From an uncultured Flavobacteriaceae bacterium (GTDB taxonomy: Bacteria > Bacteroidota > Bacteroidia > Flavobacteriales > Flavobacteriaceae), in NCBI GenBank assembly GCA_947500575.1, contig CANMSI010000003.1, forward strand, positions 434,001 to 498,000: 64,000 nt of DNA, in the 5' to 3' direction. Made by a program: the position numbers and the translations under genes. Below, in pieces: positions 46,335-55,503 of the stretch (position 1 is the first letter of the stretch; each line of letters opens with the position of its first letter). The notes beneath the pieces are model-generated. The model was given only the letters and a program-made list of their open reading frames with translations. It searched no databases and was not told where the DNA came from.

Positions 46335-46822
46335 TATCTTAGGTCGGATAGTTTATTTTCGCGTTTAAAACTACGAAGACTATACCATTCCTTTATCTTT
46401 TTTCCATTGGTATATTTTTGGGCTGATTTTAGTTTTTCATCTTTATATTTAAGACAATACCCATTTTTTATGCCTCCAGAGAGTTGGCATTTATGATTTA
46501 TTTTTCCATTTTCGTCATAGAATAGCCACCATTTCGCTTTTTTTCCATTGGCATAATGTCCCTCCATTTCTATGGTTCCATTTGGACGATAAAAGTACCA
46601 GTATTTTTCCCGTTTGCCAGATCGATAATTACCATGTTCTGCTTTCTCACCATTGGGGTGGTAAAAAGTCCAATAGTTCACTTTCTGACCTTTTTTGTTG
46701 ATCCAACCTTGCGCTTTGAGCATGCCATCAGAATGGTATTCTTTGAGATACTTTTTACTTGATGAAGGCATATTGCCTACGAGTAGAAAAAACCAAATAA
46801 AAAATAATCCTTTTGAAAACAT
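46334..46822 (-). CDS. MORN-repeat (YwqK-like) exported protein
   Basis: Protein of 162 residues with a hydrophobic N-terminus (signal or anchor), then at least five MORN-2 type repeats such as YHPNGEKAEHGNYRSGKREKYW and YRPNGTIEMEGHYANGKKAKWW. Such repeats form beta-hairpin arrays. The label antitoxin in databases for YwqK-like proteins is not supported here, since no toxin partner is adjacent. It is translationally coupled to the GT2 gene, which suggests a role in envelope glycan work. Confidence 0.75.
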   Translation of the reverse strand: MFSKGLFFIWFFLLVGNMPSSSKKYLKEYHSDGMLKAQGWINKKGQKVNYWTFYHPNGEKAEHGNYRSGKREKYWYFYRPNGTIEMEGHYANGKKAKWWLFYDENGKINHKCQLSGGIKNGYCLKYKDEKLKSAQKYTNGKKIKEWYSLRSFKRENKLSDLR

Positions 46823-46886
46823 GAAACCGTTCTTTTAAGGTTGGTCGATGCCTTTATTAGAAGCTAACAGTGTAAGATGTGTTATT

Positions 46887-48524
46887 TTATTTTTGATTTA
46901 CTAAATCCATTAGATCAACGTCATTTCCAAGTAAAACTTGGTTGCTATCTATACGACCTTCTAAGGGTCCGTTCTCCAATTTAAGAACACCTCTTGGACA
47001 TACCGCGGAACAAACTCCACAACCAACACAGCTAGATCTTACAATGTTTTCGCCTTTTTGTGCATAGGCACGCACATCAATCCCCATTTCACAATAGGTA
47101 GAACAGTTACCGCATGAAATGCACTGTCCTCCATTCGTAGAAATTCTAAACCTAGAGAATAATCGTTGTTGAAATCCAAGAATTGCTGCCATTGGGCAAC
47201 CAAATCTGCACCATACTCTATTTCCTAATATGGGATAGAATCCGGTGCCAATAACTCCTGAAAAAATACTACCGATAAGAAAGCCATAGGTTTTTTTAAC
47301 AGAAGCCGTTTTAAATAATAAGATGTTCCCTTCTCCATTGAAAAAATAAAACCCAACCAGCGCCAAAATAATAACGAAGTATCCTATGGCTCCATACTGG
47401 GCGTCTTTTTTAAGTTCTTTTCTTTTAAATAGCATGACCCACCCAAAAATAAGGGTAAGAAGGGCAAATGTTCCTATAAGAAAAGCTTCATTGCTTAACC
47501 AATATTCTATAAACTGCTTTTCCCCGTCTACTTGTACCCAGTATCCACCAGCCTTTAAATAAGAGCTCACTACAGCAATTGTCATTAAGGTAACAAAAAC
47601 CACCACACTATGAATTACCCAGCGTTCTACTTTCCAGGCAGATACTTTTTTATCACTTAATTGACGAAAAGAATCTCCTGCGGTTTCCGCTAGTCCACCA
47701 CAGCCACATACCCAGGAGCAATACCACCTTTTTCCATATTTATATGTAAGAATAGGCGAAATAACAAAGATGGTTAATACACCAAAAATTAGTAATCCCA
47801 AGCCAATATTGCCTGAGGTTAAGAAATCTTTTATTCGATACCCTTCAAAATTGTTATAATTTAAAGGCCACATGTTTTTAAGATCATAGTAGGGTAATTT
47901 TCCTCCACTTAAAACCGCACTACCATTTAGCCTTGCCATAAATTCTGGGATTAAGAAAGCAAAGGCGGTCTGAAAAAATACAACACTGATAGTTCGTACT
48001 ACTTCATATCTGTTATGGCGATATTTCCAAATAAATTTAATTCCAAAGGCTAAAATAGCAACGGTGTATAAAGTACCATAAACGAACCACTGACTTGCAG
48101 GGTTGCCACTTAAGAGCCTACTCAGAGGATCAAACAAGGCAATTACTCCAGTGTTACCTCCTTCTGCTGCAAGTCCAAGAAATTCCGGATAAAAATATAA
48201 TACTACATAAAAACCAGTCAGGGCAATCCCAGCTAACCAACCTAATAGACCAAGGCTAGAAATAGATTTAAACCAAACTCCATCATTCTTAATTCCTTTT
48301 AATTTGTGCCCATAGGCTGCTTTTGAAAACCAAACGACGCCTACAAAGATGGCAAGCAAGGATATGGTTAACCAAAGGCCTTTGTTTGGAAAGTTAACAT
48401 TGAAAATAGCCAATAATAAAATGGCTAAACCCGTCATCCCCAAGAGAGTTGACAATTTCTGACCAGTGTTTAGTGCTTTTGGAGGTTGGCCAGTAAGGGC
48501 CATACTTTTATCGTAAGTGCTCAT
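46887..48524 (-). CDS. Membrane polyferredoxin (NosR/CcoG-like 4Fe-4S protein)
   Basis: A 545-residue protein with a membrane part of several helices followed by iron-sulfur sites. WYCSWVCGCGGLAE and WCRFGCPMAA are the Cys motifs of NosR/NapH-type electron-transfer membrane proteins. Two C-terminal 4Fe-4S binding motifs follow: CISCGNCSTYC and CVGCGVCSAVCP. It probably passes electrons across or along the membrane. It follows an FAD oxidoreductase by 54 bases on the same strand. The first ferredoxin motif ends in CEMG, not the usual CP. No nitrous-oxide reductase or cytochrome oxidase maturation gene is near, so its partner is unknown. Confidence 0.85.
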   Translation of the reverse strand: MSTYDKSMALTGQPPKALNTGQKLSTLLGMTGLAILLLAIFNVNFPNKGLWLTISLLAIFVGVVWFSKAAYGHKLKGIKNDGVWFKSISSLGLLGWLAGIALTGFYVVLYFYPEFLGLAAEGGNTGVIALFDPLSRLLSGNPASQWFVYGTLYTVAILAFGIKFIWKYRHNRYEVVRTISVVFFQTAFAFLIPEFMARLNGSAVLSGGKLPYYDLKNMWPLNYNNFEGYRIKDFLTSGNIGLGLLIFGVLTIFVISPILTYKYGKRWYCSWVCGCGGLAETAGDSFRQLSDKKVSAWKVERWVIHSVVVFVTLMTIAVVSSYLKAGGYWVQVDGEKQFIEYWLSNEAFLIGTFALLTLIFGWVMLFKRKELKKDAQYGAIGYFVIILALVGFYFFNGEGNILLFKTASVKKTYGFLIGSIFSGVIGTGFYPILGNRVWCRFGCPMAAILGFQQRLFSRFRISTNGGQCISCGNCSTYCEMGIDVRAYAQKGENIVRSSCVGCGVCSAVCPRGVLKLENGPLEGRIDSNQVLLGNDVDLMDLVNQK

Positions 48525-48578
48525 TGCTTTTATGTTCTAATTGGGTCGTTTTTATTCTATTTTACTATACTTAATTAA

Positions 48579-49940
48579 CTAAACTGTAGCGCTTGCTTTG
48601 CCAAATATTCTTTTCCAGCTTTTCTTTTTCGGCTGCAAGTGGGTGCCAAATTCTGTATTGTATTGGGCTAGAATCTCAGCTTCATAGTGCTTATAAAATT
48701 CTGGATCAAAATTGGCATCCTTTAGATATTCCACAACATGATCTACGCCACGTTCTTCCGTAAGCCATCTATCGAATATTTCATGGCGCATTCGAATTCC
48801 AAAAGTGTTAATCCCCAGAAACTTTTTAGTGTCTTTATGGTAGGCAACAGTAATACAAATTTTTTCAGTCGCATGTCGCCAATGAAAATGCTGTTCAAAT
48901 TCTTTTTTAGCAGGTGGTTTGGCAAAGACCCATCCATAGGTTTGATATTCAACATCTAAGAACTTTGCTGAATTAAACCAGTGTCCAGGTTTGTACTCAA
49001 TGCGATTACCACAAATGGTTTGAGCTACCGTTTCTCCCATCATGCGTCCTGTATACCACACTGCTTCAATAGGTCTTCTGTTGCCTATAGGCTCATGCTG
49101 CTCAGCACAATCTCCAATGGCATAAATGTCTTCTATATTTGTTTCTAAGAATCGATTTACTTTCACACCTCTGCCTAATTCTATGCCCGATTCTTTTAAA
49201 AAATCGACATTTGGTGAAACACCCGCAGTAAGTCCCACCACATTGCATTCAATGGTATCTCCTTTATCTGTAGTTACTGCTTTGGCTCTTCCATTTTCAT
49301 CAGAGATAATTTCAACTAAATTGGTTTCTAATCTCAAATCAATATGATGTTCCAAAATATGTTCGTTGATCATGTTGGATTCTCCAGAGGGAAGTACCCC
49401 GTTCCAAAAACTTGATTCTCTTACTAAAAAAGTAACAGGAATGTCCCTGCTTCTTAGCATTTCGGCTAATTCAATTCCAATAAGTCCTCCACCCACAATC
49501 ACTGCACGGTTGCAAACATCTTTGTTGGGAGCATTTGCTTCCAAAGCATCCAAATCTTGTTTGGAATAGAGGCCTTGAACTCCTTTTAAATCTTGCCCGG
49601 GCCATCCAAATTTATTAGGTTTGGATCCAGTTGCAATAATTAATTTATCGTATGCAATTTCTGGAGCATCTTGGAGAATTAATTTTTTATTGGCATGGTC
49701 TACCTGGTTTACAAAGCCTTTTACCAAATTAATACGGTTCTTTTTCCAAAACCAATTTTCATAAGGTTGCGTATGTTCAAATTTCATATGCCCCATATAG
49801 ACATACATTAATGCAGTACGTGAAAAAAAGTAGTCGGTTTCAGCCGAGACAATACTAATTTTTTTGTCGGAGAGTTTTCGGAGGTGTCTGGCTGCAGATA
49901 CGCCTGCAATTCCATTTCCGATAATAACAATGTGTTCCAT
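48579..49940 (-). CDS. FAD-dependent pyridine-nucleotide-disulfide-type oxidoreductase
   Basis: A 453-residue flavoprotein with the FAD motif IVIIGNGIAGVSAARHL at the N-terminus, the NAD(P)H motif VIVGGGLIGIELAEML near residue 150, and DIYAIGDCAE near 280. The C-terminus differs from disulfide reductases and resembles NirB-like or rubredoxin-reductase-like members, with a long tail ending in a Lys-rich region. It pairs with the polyferredoxin gene downstream, suggesting NAD(P)H to iron-sulfur electron flow. The acceptor is unknown. Confidence 0.85.
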   Translation of the reverse strand: MEHIVIIGNGIAGVSAARHLRKLSDKKISIVSAETDYFFSRTALMYVYMGHMKFEHTQPYENWFWKKNRINLVKGFVNQVDHANKKLILQDAPEIAYDKLIIATGSKPNKFGWPGQDLKGVQGLYSKQDLDALEANAPNKDVCNRAVIVGGGLIGIELAEMLRSRDIPVTFLVRESSFWNGVLPSGESNMINEHILEHHIDLRLETNLVEIISDENGRAKAVTTDKGDTIECNVVGLTAGVSPNVDFLKESGIELGRGVKVNRFLETNIEDIYAIGDCAEQHEPIGNRRPIEAVWYTGRMMGETVAQTICGNRIEYKPGHWFNSAKFLDVEYQTYGWVFAKPPAKKEFEQHFHWRHATEKICITVAYHKDTKKFLGINTFGIRMRHEIFDRWLTEERGVDHVVEYLKDANFDPEFYKHYEAEILAQYNTEFGTHLQPKKKSWKRIFGKASATV

Positions 49941-50182
49941 GTATCTTTATTGATTGTCGTGAAGTACGTCGTTCATAAATATAAGAACTTAATTCGCAAT
50001 ATTTATTTAGAATTATTTTAAATACGCTATAAAAATGTAAGGTTTTTACTTGCTTTTCGTACACCTAATACCTTGATTTTTAAAGTCTTAAATAAATCAC
50101 AAATTTTTAGGTTCTTTTGTAGGGAACTTGAAATTAGTACGACCTAAGCGTCAGTTCAGCAATAACGAATCAATTAAATAGT

Positions 50183-50905
50183 ATGAAAACAACAACACTA
50201 AAAATCAGTATCATCTTATTCTTTACGATAACACTTGGATATAGCCAAGGCACTTCAGAGTTCTTTTCAAAAGCAGATGCTTTTTTCAAAACCAATGTAA
50301 AAAATGGGCGTGTCGCCTATGCTTCTATCAAGCAAGACCCTTCATCTTTAAATGAATTGGTTGCGATGGCAGAAAACATTTCAGTAAATACTTCCAATGC
50401 AAAAGAATACCAGGCTTTCTGGATCAATGGATACAATCTATCTGTAATCAAAGGAATTGTAGATAATTATCCTATTAAGTCGCCTTTAAATAAAAAAGGA
50501 TTCTTTGATAAGATAACCTATACTATAGGAGGTACCAATACTACCTTGAATGATATTGAAAATAAGCTGTTAAGGGCTAAGTTCCCCAAAGAAGCAAGGT
50601 TTCACTTTGTCTTGGTATGTGCGGGATTAGGGTGTCCTCCAATAATTTCTGAAGCCTATGTCCCTGGAAAATTAGAGGCTCAATTAGATCGCCAAACAAA
50701 ATTGGCTTTGAACAACCCAAAATTTATTAGAGTCAATAAAAACAAAGTGGGTCTTTCTAAAATTTTTGAATGGTATACTGGAGATTTTACTCAAGGTGGT
50801 AAAAGCTTGGTAGACTATGTAAATCAGTACAGAACAGAAGCCTTACCAGTAAAAGCTAAAGTTTCTTTTTACGATTACAACTGGGCACTTAACGGAACCA
50901 AATAA
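50183..50905 (+). CDS. DUF547 exported protein
   Basis: A 240-residue protein with a Sec signal (to about LGYSQ). The DUF547 core is clear: YQAFWINGYNLSVIKGIVDNYPIKS, HFVLVCAGLGCPPI with the conserved Cys, and LSKIFEWYTGDF. The family is secreted, of unknown function, and possibly protease-like in fold. A second DUF547 protein lies at 61953-62837. It is followed after 38 bases by a beta-barrel gene and probably forms a transcript with it. Confidence 0.85.
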   Translation: MKTTTLKISIILFFTITLGYSQGTSEFFSKADAFFKTNVKNGRVAYASIKQDPSSLNELVAMAENISVNTSNAKEYQAFWINGYNLSVIKGIVDNYPIKSPLNKKGFFDKITYTIGGTNTTLNDIENKLLRAKFPKEARFHFVLVCAGLGCPPIISEAYVPGKLEAQLDRQTKLALNNPKFIRVNKNKVGLSKIFEWYTGDFTQGGKSLVDYVNQYRTEALPVKAKVSFYDYNWALNGTK

Positions 50906-50943
50906 ATAATAAATAACTGACATAAATCTTTAAAAAAATACAA

Positions 50944-51822
50944 ATGAAAAATTTTAAAAGCAAAATTATTTTGGCAGGACTAGTTTTGTCAACCACATTT
51001 AATCTCATGGCTCAAGATCAGGATCAGGATGATGATGGGGGCAGTGTTATTCAAAATCTAACACCCTCTAAACTTATTGGACAAGGGCAATGGGATATTA
51101 AATTATTCAACAATTTCTATACACAAGATGATAGTACATTTGAGTTTGACCAAGGAATTCGACAAAATTTCTTTACCTCTACTTTAGAGGTGTTTACGGG
51201 TATTTCTGGCAATAAACGAGTGAATATTGGAGCTATTGTGGAGTATAGAGCCAATGGAAGAGATTTTGAACTTGGAGACGGTAGCTTTGAAAGAAGAACT
51301 ACATCTGGCTTAACCTCTTTTGCACCAGCGATTAAGTTTGTGCCTTTTAAGAGTGTGGGGAACTTTTCTATTTTAAGTTCTATTTCCATTCCGCTAATTA
51401 GTAGCGAAGTAGATGAAGACACAGGAGTTTTCTTAGATCAAAAAGGTTTTACATGGCAAAATAGATTTTTCTACGATTATACTTTTCCTGGAAAGAAATG
51501 GCAGTTGTTTACAGAGTTAAATTCTGAATACAATTTTGGAGATAAAGATGAGAGCTTTGCAAACAATAGTTTAAGACTTACGCCAGGGGTATTCTTAAGT
51601 TATTTTCCAAGTTCTAAATTTACCGTTCTAGGACTTGTGCAGCATAGTGAGTTGCTGGATTTAGGTAATGATTTTTCTCAAAACTTTACAACTGTTGGCG
51701 GTGGGCTAAAATACCAGCTAACAAAAGAATTAAATGTGGAAGCTTTATATACCAATTTTGTTAGTGGTAGAGATACAGGCCTCGGCGAAACTTTTAATAT
51801 AGGTTTGCGTGCTGTTTTCTAG
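50944..51822 (+). CDS. Outer-membrane beta-barrel protein, function unknown
   Basis: A 292-residue protein with a signal peptide ending near NLMAQ, a short acidic stretch (DQDQDDDGG) and then alternating aromatic/hydrophobic strands typical of a 12-14 strand barrel, ending in Phe (GLRAVF), the usual BAM signal. GISGNKRVNIGAIVEYRANG resembles short transporter-like barrels. Porin or transporter function is possible but not shown. It lies in the group downstream of DUF547. Confidence 0.75.
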   Translation: MKNFKSKIILAGLVLSTTFNLMAQDQDQDDDGGSVIQNLTPSKLIGQGQWDIKLFNNFYTQDDSTFEFDQGIRQNFFTSTLEVFTGISGNKRVNIGAIVEYRANGRDFELGDGSFERRTTSGLTSFAPAIKFVPFKSVGNFSILSSISIPLISSEVDEDTGVFLDQKGFTWQNRFFYDYTFPGKKWQLFTELNSEYNFGDKDESFANNSLRLTPGVFLSYFPSSKFTVLGLVQHSELLDLGNDFSQNFTTVGGGLKYQLTKELNVEALYTNFVSGRDTGLGETFNIGLRAVF

Positions 51823-51917
51823 ACCCTAGAAAAAAATAAGTATTTTTAGGAGACTAAAATATGGGTTGAGGGAAATCACTTTTACGGTTTCTCTCATCTC
51901 GTTTAAAATACAATAGC

Positions 51918-52928
51918 ATGTATATTAGAAAAGTTGGTGCCCTCCTAATAATTTGTCTTTTACAATTCTCCTGCACCAGTCAGGTAAAAGAAAAAGTAAA
52001 TGGTGTTAGTTTTGTTGGTTCTAGAGATAAGGCCACACAAGAACATGTAGATGCGGTGGTAGATGTAAATGCTAATTATGCAGCCGTAATGCCCTTTGGT
52101 TTTATTCGGGATTTAAGTTCCCCTGAAATAGTTTTTAATACAGATAGACAATGGTTTGGTGAAACTAAAAAAGGAGCAAAGCAGTACATAGAATTGTTGC
52201 ATCGGAATAAAATAAAGGTAATGGTAAAGCCTCAGATTTGGATTTGGAGAGGAGAATTTACTGGAGGGTTAAAAATGAATTCTGAGAACGAATGGAAGGC
52301 TTTGGAAACTTCTTATGAAAAGTTTATTATGACCTATGCAGATTTGGCTCAGGAAACCAATGTAGCCTTTTTATGTATCGGTACAGAGCTAGAACAATTT
52401 GTAGCCAATAGACCTGAGTTTTGGAAATTGCTCATCCAAAAAATAAGAGGCGTTTACAAAGGAAAACTTACCTATGCTGCTAATTGGGATGAATATAAAA
52501 GAACTCCTTTTTGGGAAGAGTTGGACTATATTGGCATAGACGCGTATTTTCCTTTATCAGAGGCAAAAACTCCTTCCATAGAACAACTAAAATTGGGTTG
52601 GAAACCATGGAAAGAAAAGATAGCTTCCCTTTCAAAATCTGTAGATAGACCTGTACTCTTTACAGAATTTGGATATAGGAGCGTAGATTATACAGCGAAA
52701 AAACCTTGGATGGTAGATCGAATGGAGAAGCGAATTAATATGGACGGACAAGTGAATGCTAAAAAAGCGTTGTTTGAAGAGTTCTGGTCCGAAGAATGGT
52801 TTGCTGGTGGCTTTGTTTGGAAATGGTTTATTCATCACGAAAAAGCGGGGGGTAATGAAGATAATCGGTTTACTCCACAAAATAAGCCAGCGGAAGCGGT
52901 GCTTCGGGAGTTTTATAAATCATACTAA
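51918..52928 (+). CDS. GH113-like glycoside hydrolase lipoprotein
   Basis: A 336-residue secreted lipoprotein (signal ending QFSC, Cys19) with a TIM barrel similar to GH113 beta-mannanases of clan GH-A. The probable acid/base is Glu157 (CIGTELEQF) and the nucleophile Glu250 (LFTEFGYRS), the strand-4 and strand-7 positions expected in the clan. The N-terminal NGVSFVGSRD phrase also fits. Substrate is uncertain; mannan is the family's known target. It ends one base before a TTG-started lipoprotein gene. Confidence 0.78.
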   Translation: MYIRKVGALLIICLLQFSCTSQVKEKVNGVSFVGSRDKATQEHVDAVVDVNANYAAVMPFGFIRDLSSPEIVFNTDRQWFGETKKGAKQYIELLHRNKIKVMVKPQIWIWRGEFTGGLKMNSENEWKALETSYEKFIMTYADLAQETNVAFLCIGTELEQFVANRPEFWKLLIQKIRGVYKGKLTYAANWDEYKRTPFWEELDYIGIDAYFPLSEAKTPSIEQLKLGWKPWKEKIASLSKSVDRPVLFTEFGYRSVDYTAKKPWMVDRMEKRINMDGQVNAKKALFEEFWSEEWFAGGFVWKWFIHHEKAGGNEDNRFTPQNKPAEAVLREFYKSY

Positions 52929-52929
52929 T

Positions 52930-53646
52930 TTGAAAAAAATACTTTATGTAGCGGTATTTGTATTCATGGCCTGTTCGGAAGACGCCATAGAAGAGAATAG
53001 AAGCTTACAAGCTGTAATTGAAAACGAAGAAGTAGTTATAGACAATGTAATTGCTTGTGCGGCTAGCAATGAAGATTCATCAGTAGTAAGTGTTTTTGTA
53101 TATCCAAGAGATGGAGCAACCAACATCCGGTATTTTGAAACTGAAGATACAGCTACAGATAAGAACAATTTTTCTGCTTACTCTCTTGTTGAGCCACCTG
53201 TTTTAGATGTTTTCAATGGATATTTACTAAAATTTGAAGTCCGCCCATCGCAAGAAAAATGGGTCATTGTTTCATTCGAGGAAGAAGGCAAAGTTCATCT
53301 TTCAAACCCTATTCGCTTAAAGCAACAAAGCAAACCCACGGAGTATTTACCGCAAAACGTGATGGTAAATACAGAGATGGTATCCATGCCATTATTTAAT
53401 TGGCAAGATGGTTCCTTTGACGATACCAAAATATACTTTCACGTAGTTTCCGATGTGCGGAACAATTTACTTTCTGGCACCTATACTTTTGAAAAACAAT
53501 TTCAGTATTACAAACTGGATAATGTGGTATTAAATATTACTGAAGAGGTACCTCCAATACTTCAAGAAGATGTAGCATACAACTTTACCCTCCTTGCTGT
53601 AAGTGAGGATAATTGGGTAAATCTTTTTTCAGAAATATCATTTTAA
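52930..53646 (+). CDS. Uncharacterised lipoprotein
   Basis: A 238-residue protein not recognised as any family. It starts at a TTG (52930-52932) one base after the preceding stop. This gives a good lipoprotein signal KKILYVAVFVFMACSED (Cys about residue 15), whereas the longer frame from 52756 only overlaps the GH113 gene out of phase. The body is rich in beta-strand patterns and has repeated VEPPVL and EEVPPIL phrases, perhaps two similar beta-sandwich modules. Probably cell-envelope exposed and co-transcribed with the GH113 gene. Confidence 0.65.
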   Translation: MKKILYVAVFVFMACSEDAIEENRSLQAVIENEEVVIDNVIACAASNEDSSVVSVFVYPRDGATNIRYFETEDTATDKNNFSAYSLVEPPVLDVFNGYLLKFEVRPSQEKWVIVSFEEEGKVHLSNPIRLKQQSKPTEYLPQNVMVNTEMVSMPLFNWQDGSFDDTKIYFHVVSDVRNNLLSGTYTFEKQFQYYKLDNVVLNITEEVPPILQEDVAYNFTLLAVSEDNWVNLFSEISF

Positions 53647-53754
53647 TTGAAGAGTAATCCCCTTAGGCAAGGAAGCTATTGGTTCTTCTTTGCCATTATA
53701 TTAATCTATGGGATAGGTTTTAAAATAAAAACGATCCTTAAATTGATGCTGTGA
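53647..53754 (+). CDS. Possible 35-residue single-helix membrane peptide
   Basis: A TTG start at 53647, immediately after the preceding stop, opens a 35-codon frame: a basic N-terminus (KSNPLRQGS), then a hydrophobic helix (YWFFFAIILIYGIGF), then KIKTILKLML and stop TGA at 53752. The same start style and zero spacing as the upstream TTG lipoprotein argue for translation. It is unrecognised and could be chance. Confidence 0.4.
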   Translation: MKSNPLRQGSYWFFFAIILIYGIGFKIKTILKLML

Positions 53755-53795
53755 TATATTTACGAGAACTATGTCCTATTTTTGAAAGATATAAT

Positions 53796-55070
53796 ATGAA
53801 TGGTGGCATGGGTAGGGTATTAATACTATTTCTTTTGTTTTTGATAATGGCCCCTACCTATGCTCAAGAAGTATTGGTTGCAGATGTCAAGGTACAGGGT
53901 GCTAAGAGAACAAAAGCTTCCTTTATCCGGAGTATTGCAAAAGTAAAGCCGGGTGCTGTTCTAGATTCGGTGGCCATACAAGAAGACATAGATCGTTTAA
54001 AACGTCTTCCTTCTATTTCCCACGCTTATTTTCAAGTATTTGAATCTATTGATGGGACTTACAACGTTTTTTATAATATTGAGGAGAACTTTACTCTAAT
54101 ACCATTTGCTTCCCTTTATACCTCTACTAACGATGAGTTTGCATTTAGGGTTGGTTTGCAAGAGTTTAATTTACTGGGCAGAAATATAACCCTTGGAGGG
54201 TTTTATCAACGAGATGTTTTTAACTCAGTTGGGGTAAATATTAGAGCGCCTTACCTCTTTAATAGTAAGATAGGTTTGTCTTTAAGTTACCAAGATTTAA
54301 CTACGCAAGAACCTGTTTTTTTTGATAATACTTCAGCGGAATATAAGTACAATAATGAGTCTTTCGAGGTCCTAGGATTGTACGAGTTCAATTTTAAAAA
54401 TAACATTGGAATTGGAGTTAATTTCTTTACGGAAGACTATCAATATATTTCTGGAGCTACAAATCCTGATGTGCCACAAGCGTTAAAAGTGGATAAATAT
54501 CTGTACAAACTCATCTATAATTATAACAATATAAAGTATTATTATCAATACTTATCTGGTTTTAAGAGTACGCTTAATTTCCAATATGTAAATAGTACAG
54601 ATGCACGTTTGCCCGAATTTTTAATTGGGTTCAATGATTTTACGTACTATCATAGAATAGGGAAAAGAGGTAATTGGGCCAGTAGATTGCGTTTGGGACT
54701 CGCAAGCAATATTGACACTCCCTTTGCACCTTTTGCCGTAGATAATAACCTAAATATTCGTGGGGTGGGCAATACCATTGATAGGGGTACAGCGGCTATA
54801 GTCCTTAATACAGAATACAGACATACTTTAGTAGATAAGGATTGGTTTGTTTTACAAAGCAATTTGTTCATAGATGGTGGCACTTGGCGAAATCCTGGTG
54901 GGGATTTTAGTGATTTTGGAGACGATCAGAACCTAAGAGTGTATCCGGGTGCAGGACTTAGATTTATTCATAAGCGCATCTTTAATGCTACTTTTAGGAT
55001 CGACTATGGATTTGGTATTACCAGAGATTCGGCCAAGGGAATTGTGTTCGGAATTGGACAGTATTTTTAG
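53796..55070 (+). CDS. Short Omp85/BamA-like barrel with one POTRA domain
   Basis: A protein of about 424 residues. After a signal ending near TYAQ comes one POTRA-like domain (VLVADVKVQGAKRTKASFI ... PSISHAYFQVF, about 25-105), then a barrel with RIDYGFG near its end and terminal Phe (GIGQYF). Classical BamA has five POTRA domains, so this is a minimal Omp85 relative and not BamA itself. The frame extends to a GTG at 53751; the ATG at 53796 gives the cleaner signal. It may insert or export a surface lipoprotein or small cargo; the partner is unknown. Confidence 0.75.
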   Translation: MNGGMGRVLILFLLFLIMAPTYAQEVLVADVKVQGAKRTKASFIRSIAKVKPGAVLDSVAIQEDIDRLKRLPSISHAYFQVFESIDGTYNVFYNIEENFTLIPFASLYTSTNDEFAFRVGLQEFNLLGRNITLGGFYQRDVFNSVGVNIRAPYLFNSKIGLSLSYQDLTTQEPVFFDNTSAEYKYNNESFEVLGLYEFNFKNNIGIGVNFFTEDYQYISGATNPDVPQALKVDKYLYKLIYNYNNIKYYYQYLSGFKSTLNFQYVNSTDARLPEFLIGFNDFTYYHRIGKRGNWASRLRLGLASNIDTPFAPFAVDNNLNIRGVGNTIDRGTAAIVLNTEYRHTLVDKDWFVLQSNLFIDGGTWRNPGGDFSDFGDDQNLRVYPGAGLRFIHKRIFNATFRIDYGFGITRDSAKGIVFGIGQYF

Positions 55071-55084
55071 AGATTACCCTAAGC

Positions 55085-55492
55085 TCATTTGTTCTTTTTA
55101 ATAGGGTCTGTATCGTAATTTTTTAAATTATAAAGTCCCCAAATAAGAAATATCAATTCTAGAATTAAACCTTTGGTAAAGGGAATGGAAAACCCATCTA
55201 GGAAAGAGCTTAGAATTCGGCCAAATGCCAAACCTCCCATAAAAATAATATTGACAAGTGTAGCAGATCGCCAATGTATTGGGCGTATTATACCATAAAT
55301 CCAGTAGCTTGCAATTGCCAAATATAAGCCCATCATGGCTCTAAATATATTTTTTAAATCTACGCTTTGTACGTTAAAATCAAAAAAGACTGATAGTAGT
55401 TTAGTTGGATTTGCTCCATAAATAATGGCAACTCCTATGACTACTAAAGCAGATAATCCTAAATGTAGTTTTTGTAGTGAATGTTTGGGCAT
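55085..55492 (-). CDS. DUF4345 membrane protein
   Basis: A 135-residue protein with four predicted helices (HLGLSALVVIGVAIIYG; NIFRAMMGLYLAIASYWIYG; ATLVNIIFMGGLAFGRILS; LILELIFLIWGLYNL). FRAMMGLYLA and the helix plan match DUF4345. Function is unknown. It lies 11 bases after the adenosine deaminase gene on the same strand and is convergent with the Omp85 gene. Confidence 0.75.
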   Translation of the reverse strand: MPKHSLQKLHLGLSALVVIGVAIIYGANPTKLLSVFFDFNVQSVDLKNIFRAMMGLYLAIASYWIYGIIRPIHWRSATLVNIIFMGGLAFGRILSSFLDGFSIPFTKGLILELIFLIWGLYNLKNYDTDPIKKNK

Positions 55493-55503
55493 GTTTTATA
55501 GGC

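Noticed and set aside
46334-46822. Antitoxin label for the MORN protein
   Set aside because: No toxin gene is adjacent; the gene is coupled to glycosyltransferases.
51871-51900. Hairpin (GAGGGAAA ... TTTCTCTC) before the GH113 gene
   Set aside because: The stem includes a G-U pair, the loop is long, and no T-run follows; too weak to call a terminator or regulator.
52756-52929. Long N-terminal extension of the lipoprotein that ends at 53646
   Set aside because: It overlaps the GH113 coding region in another frame, and the lipobox starts only after 52930.
53751-53795. GTG start for the Omp85 protein
   Set aside because: The extra residues are charged and spoil the signal peptide; ATG 53796 fits better.
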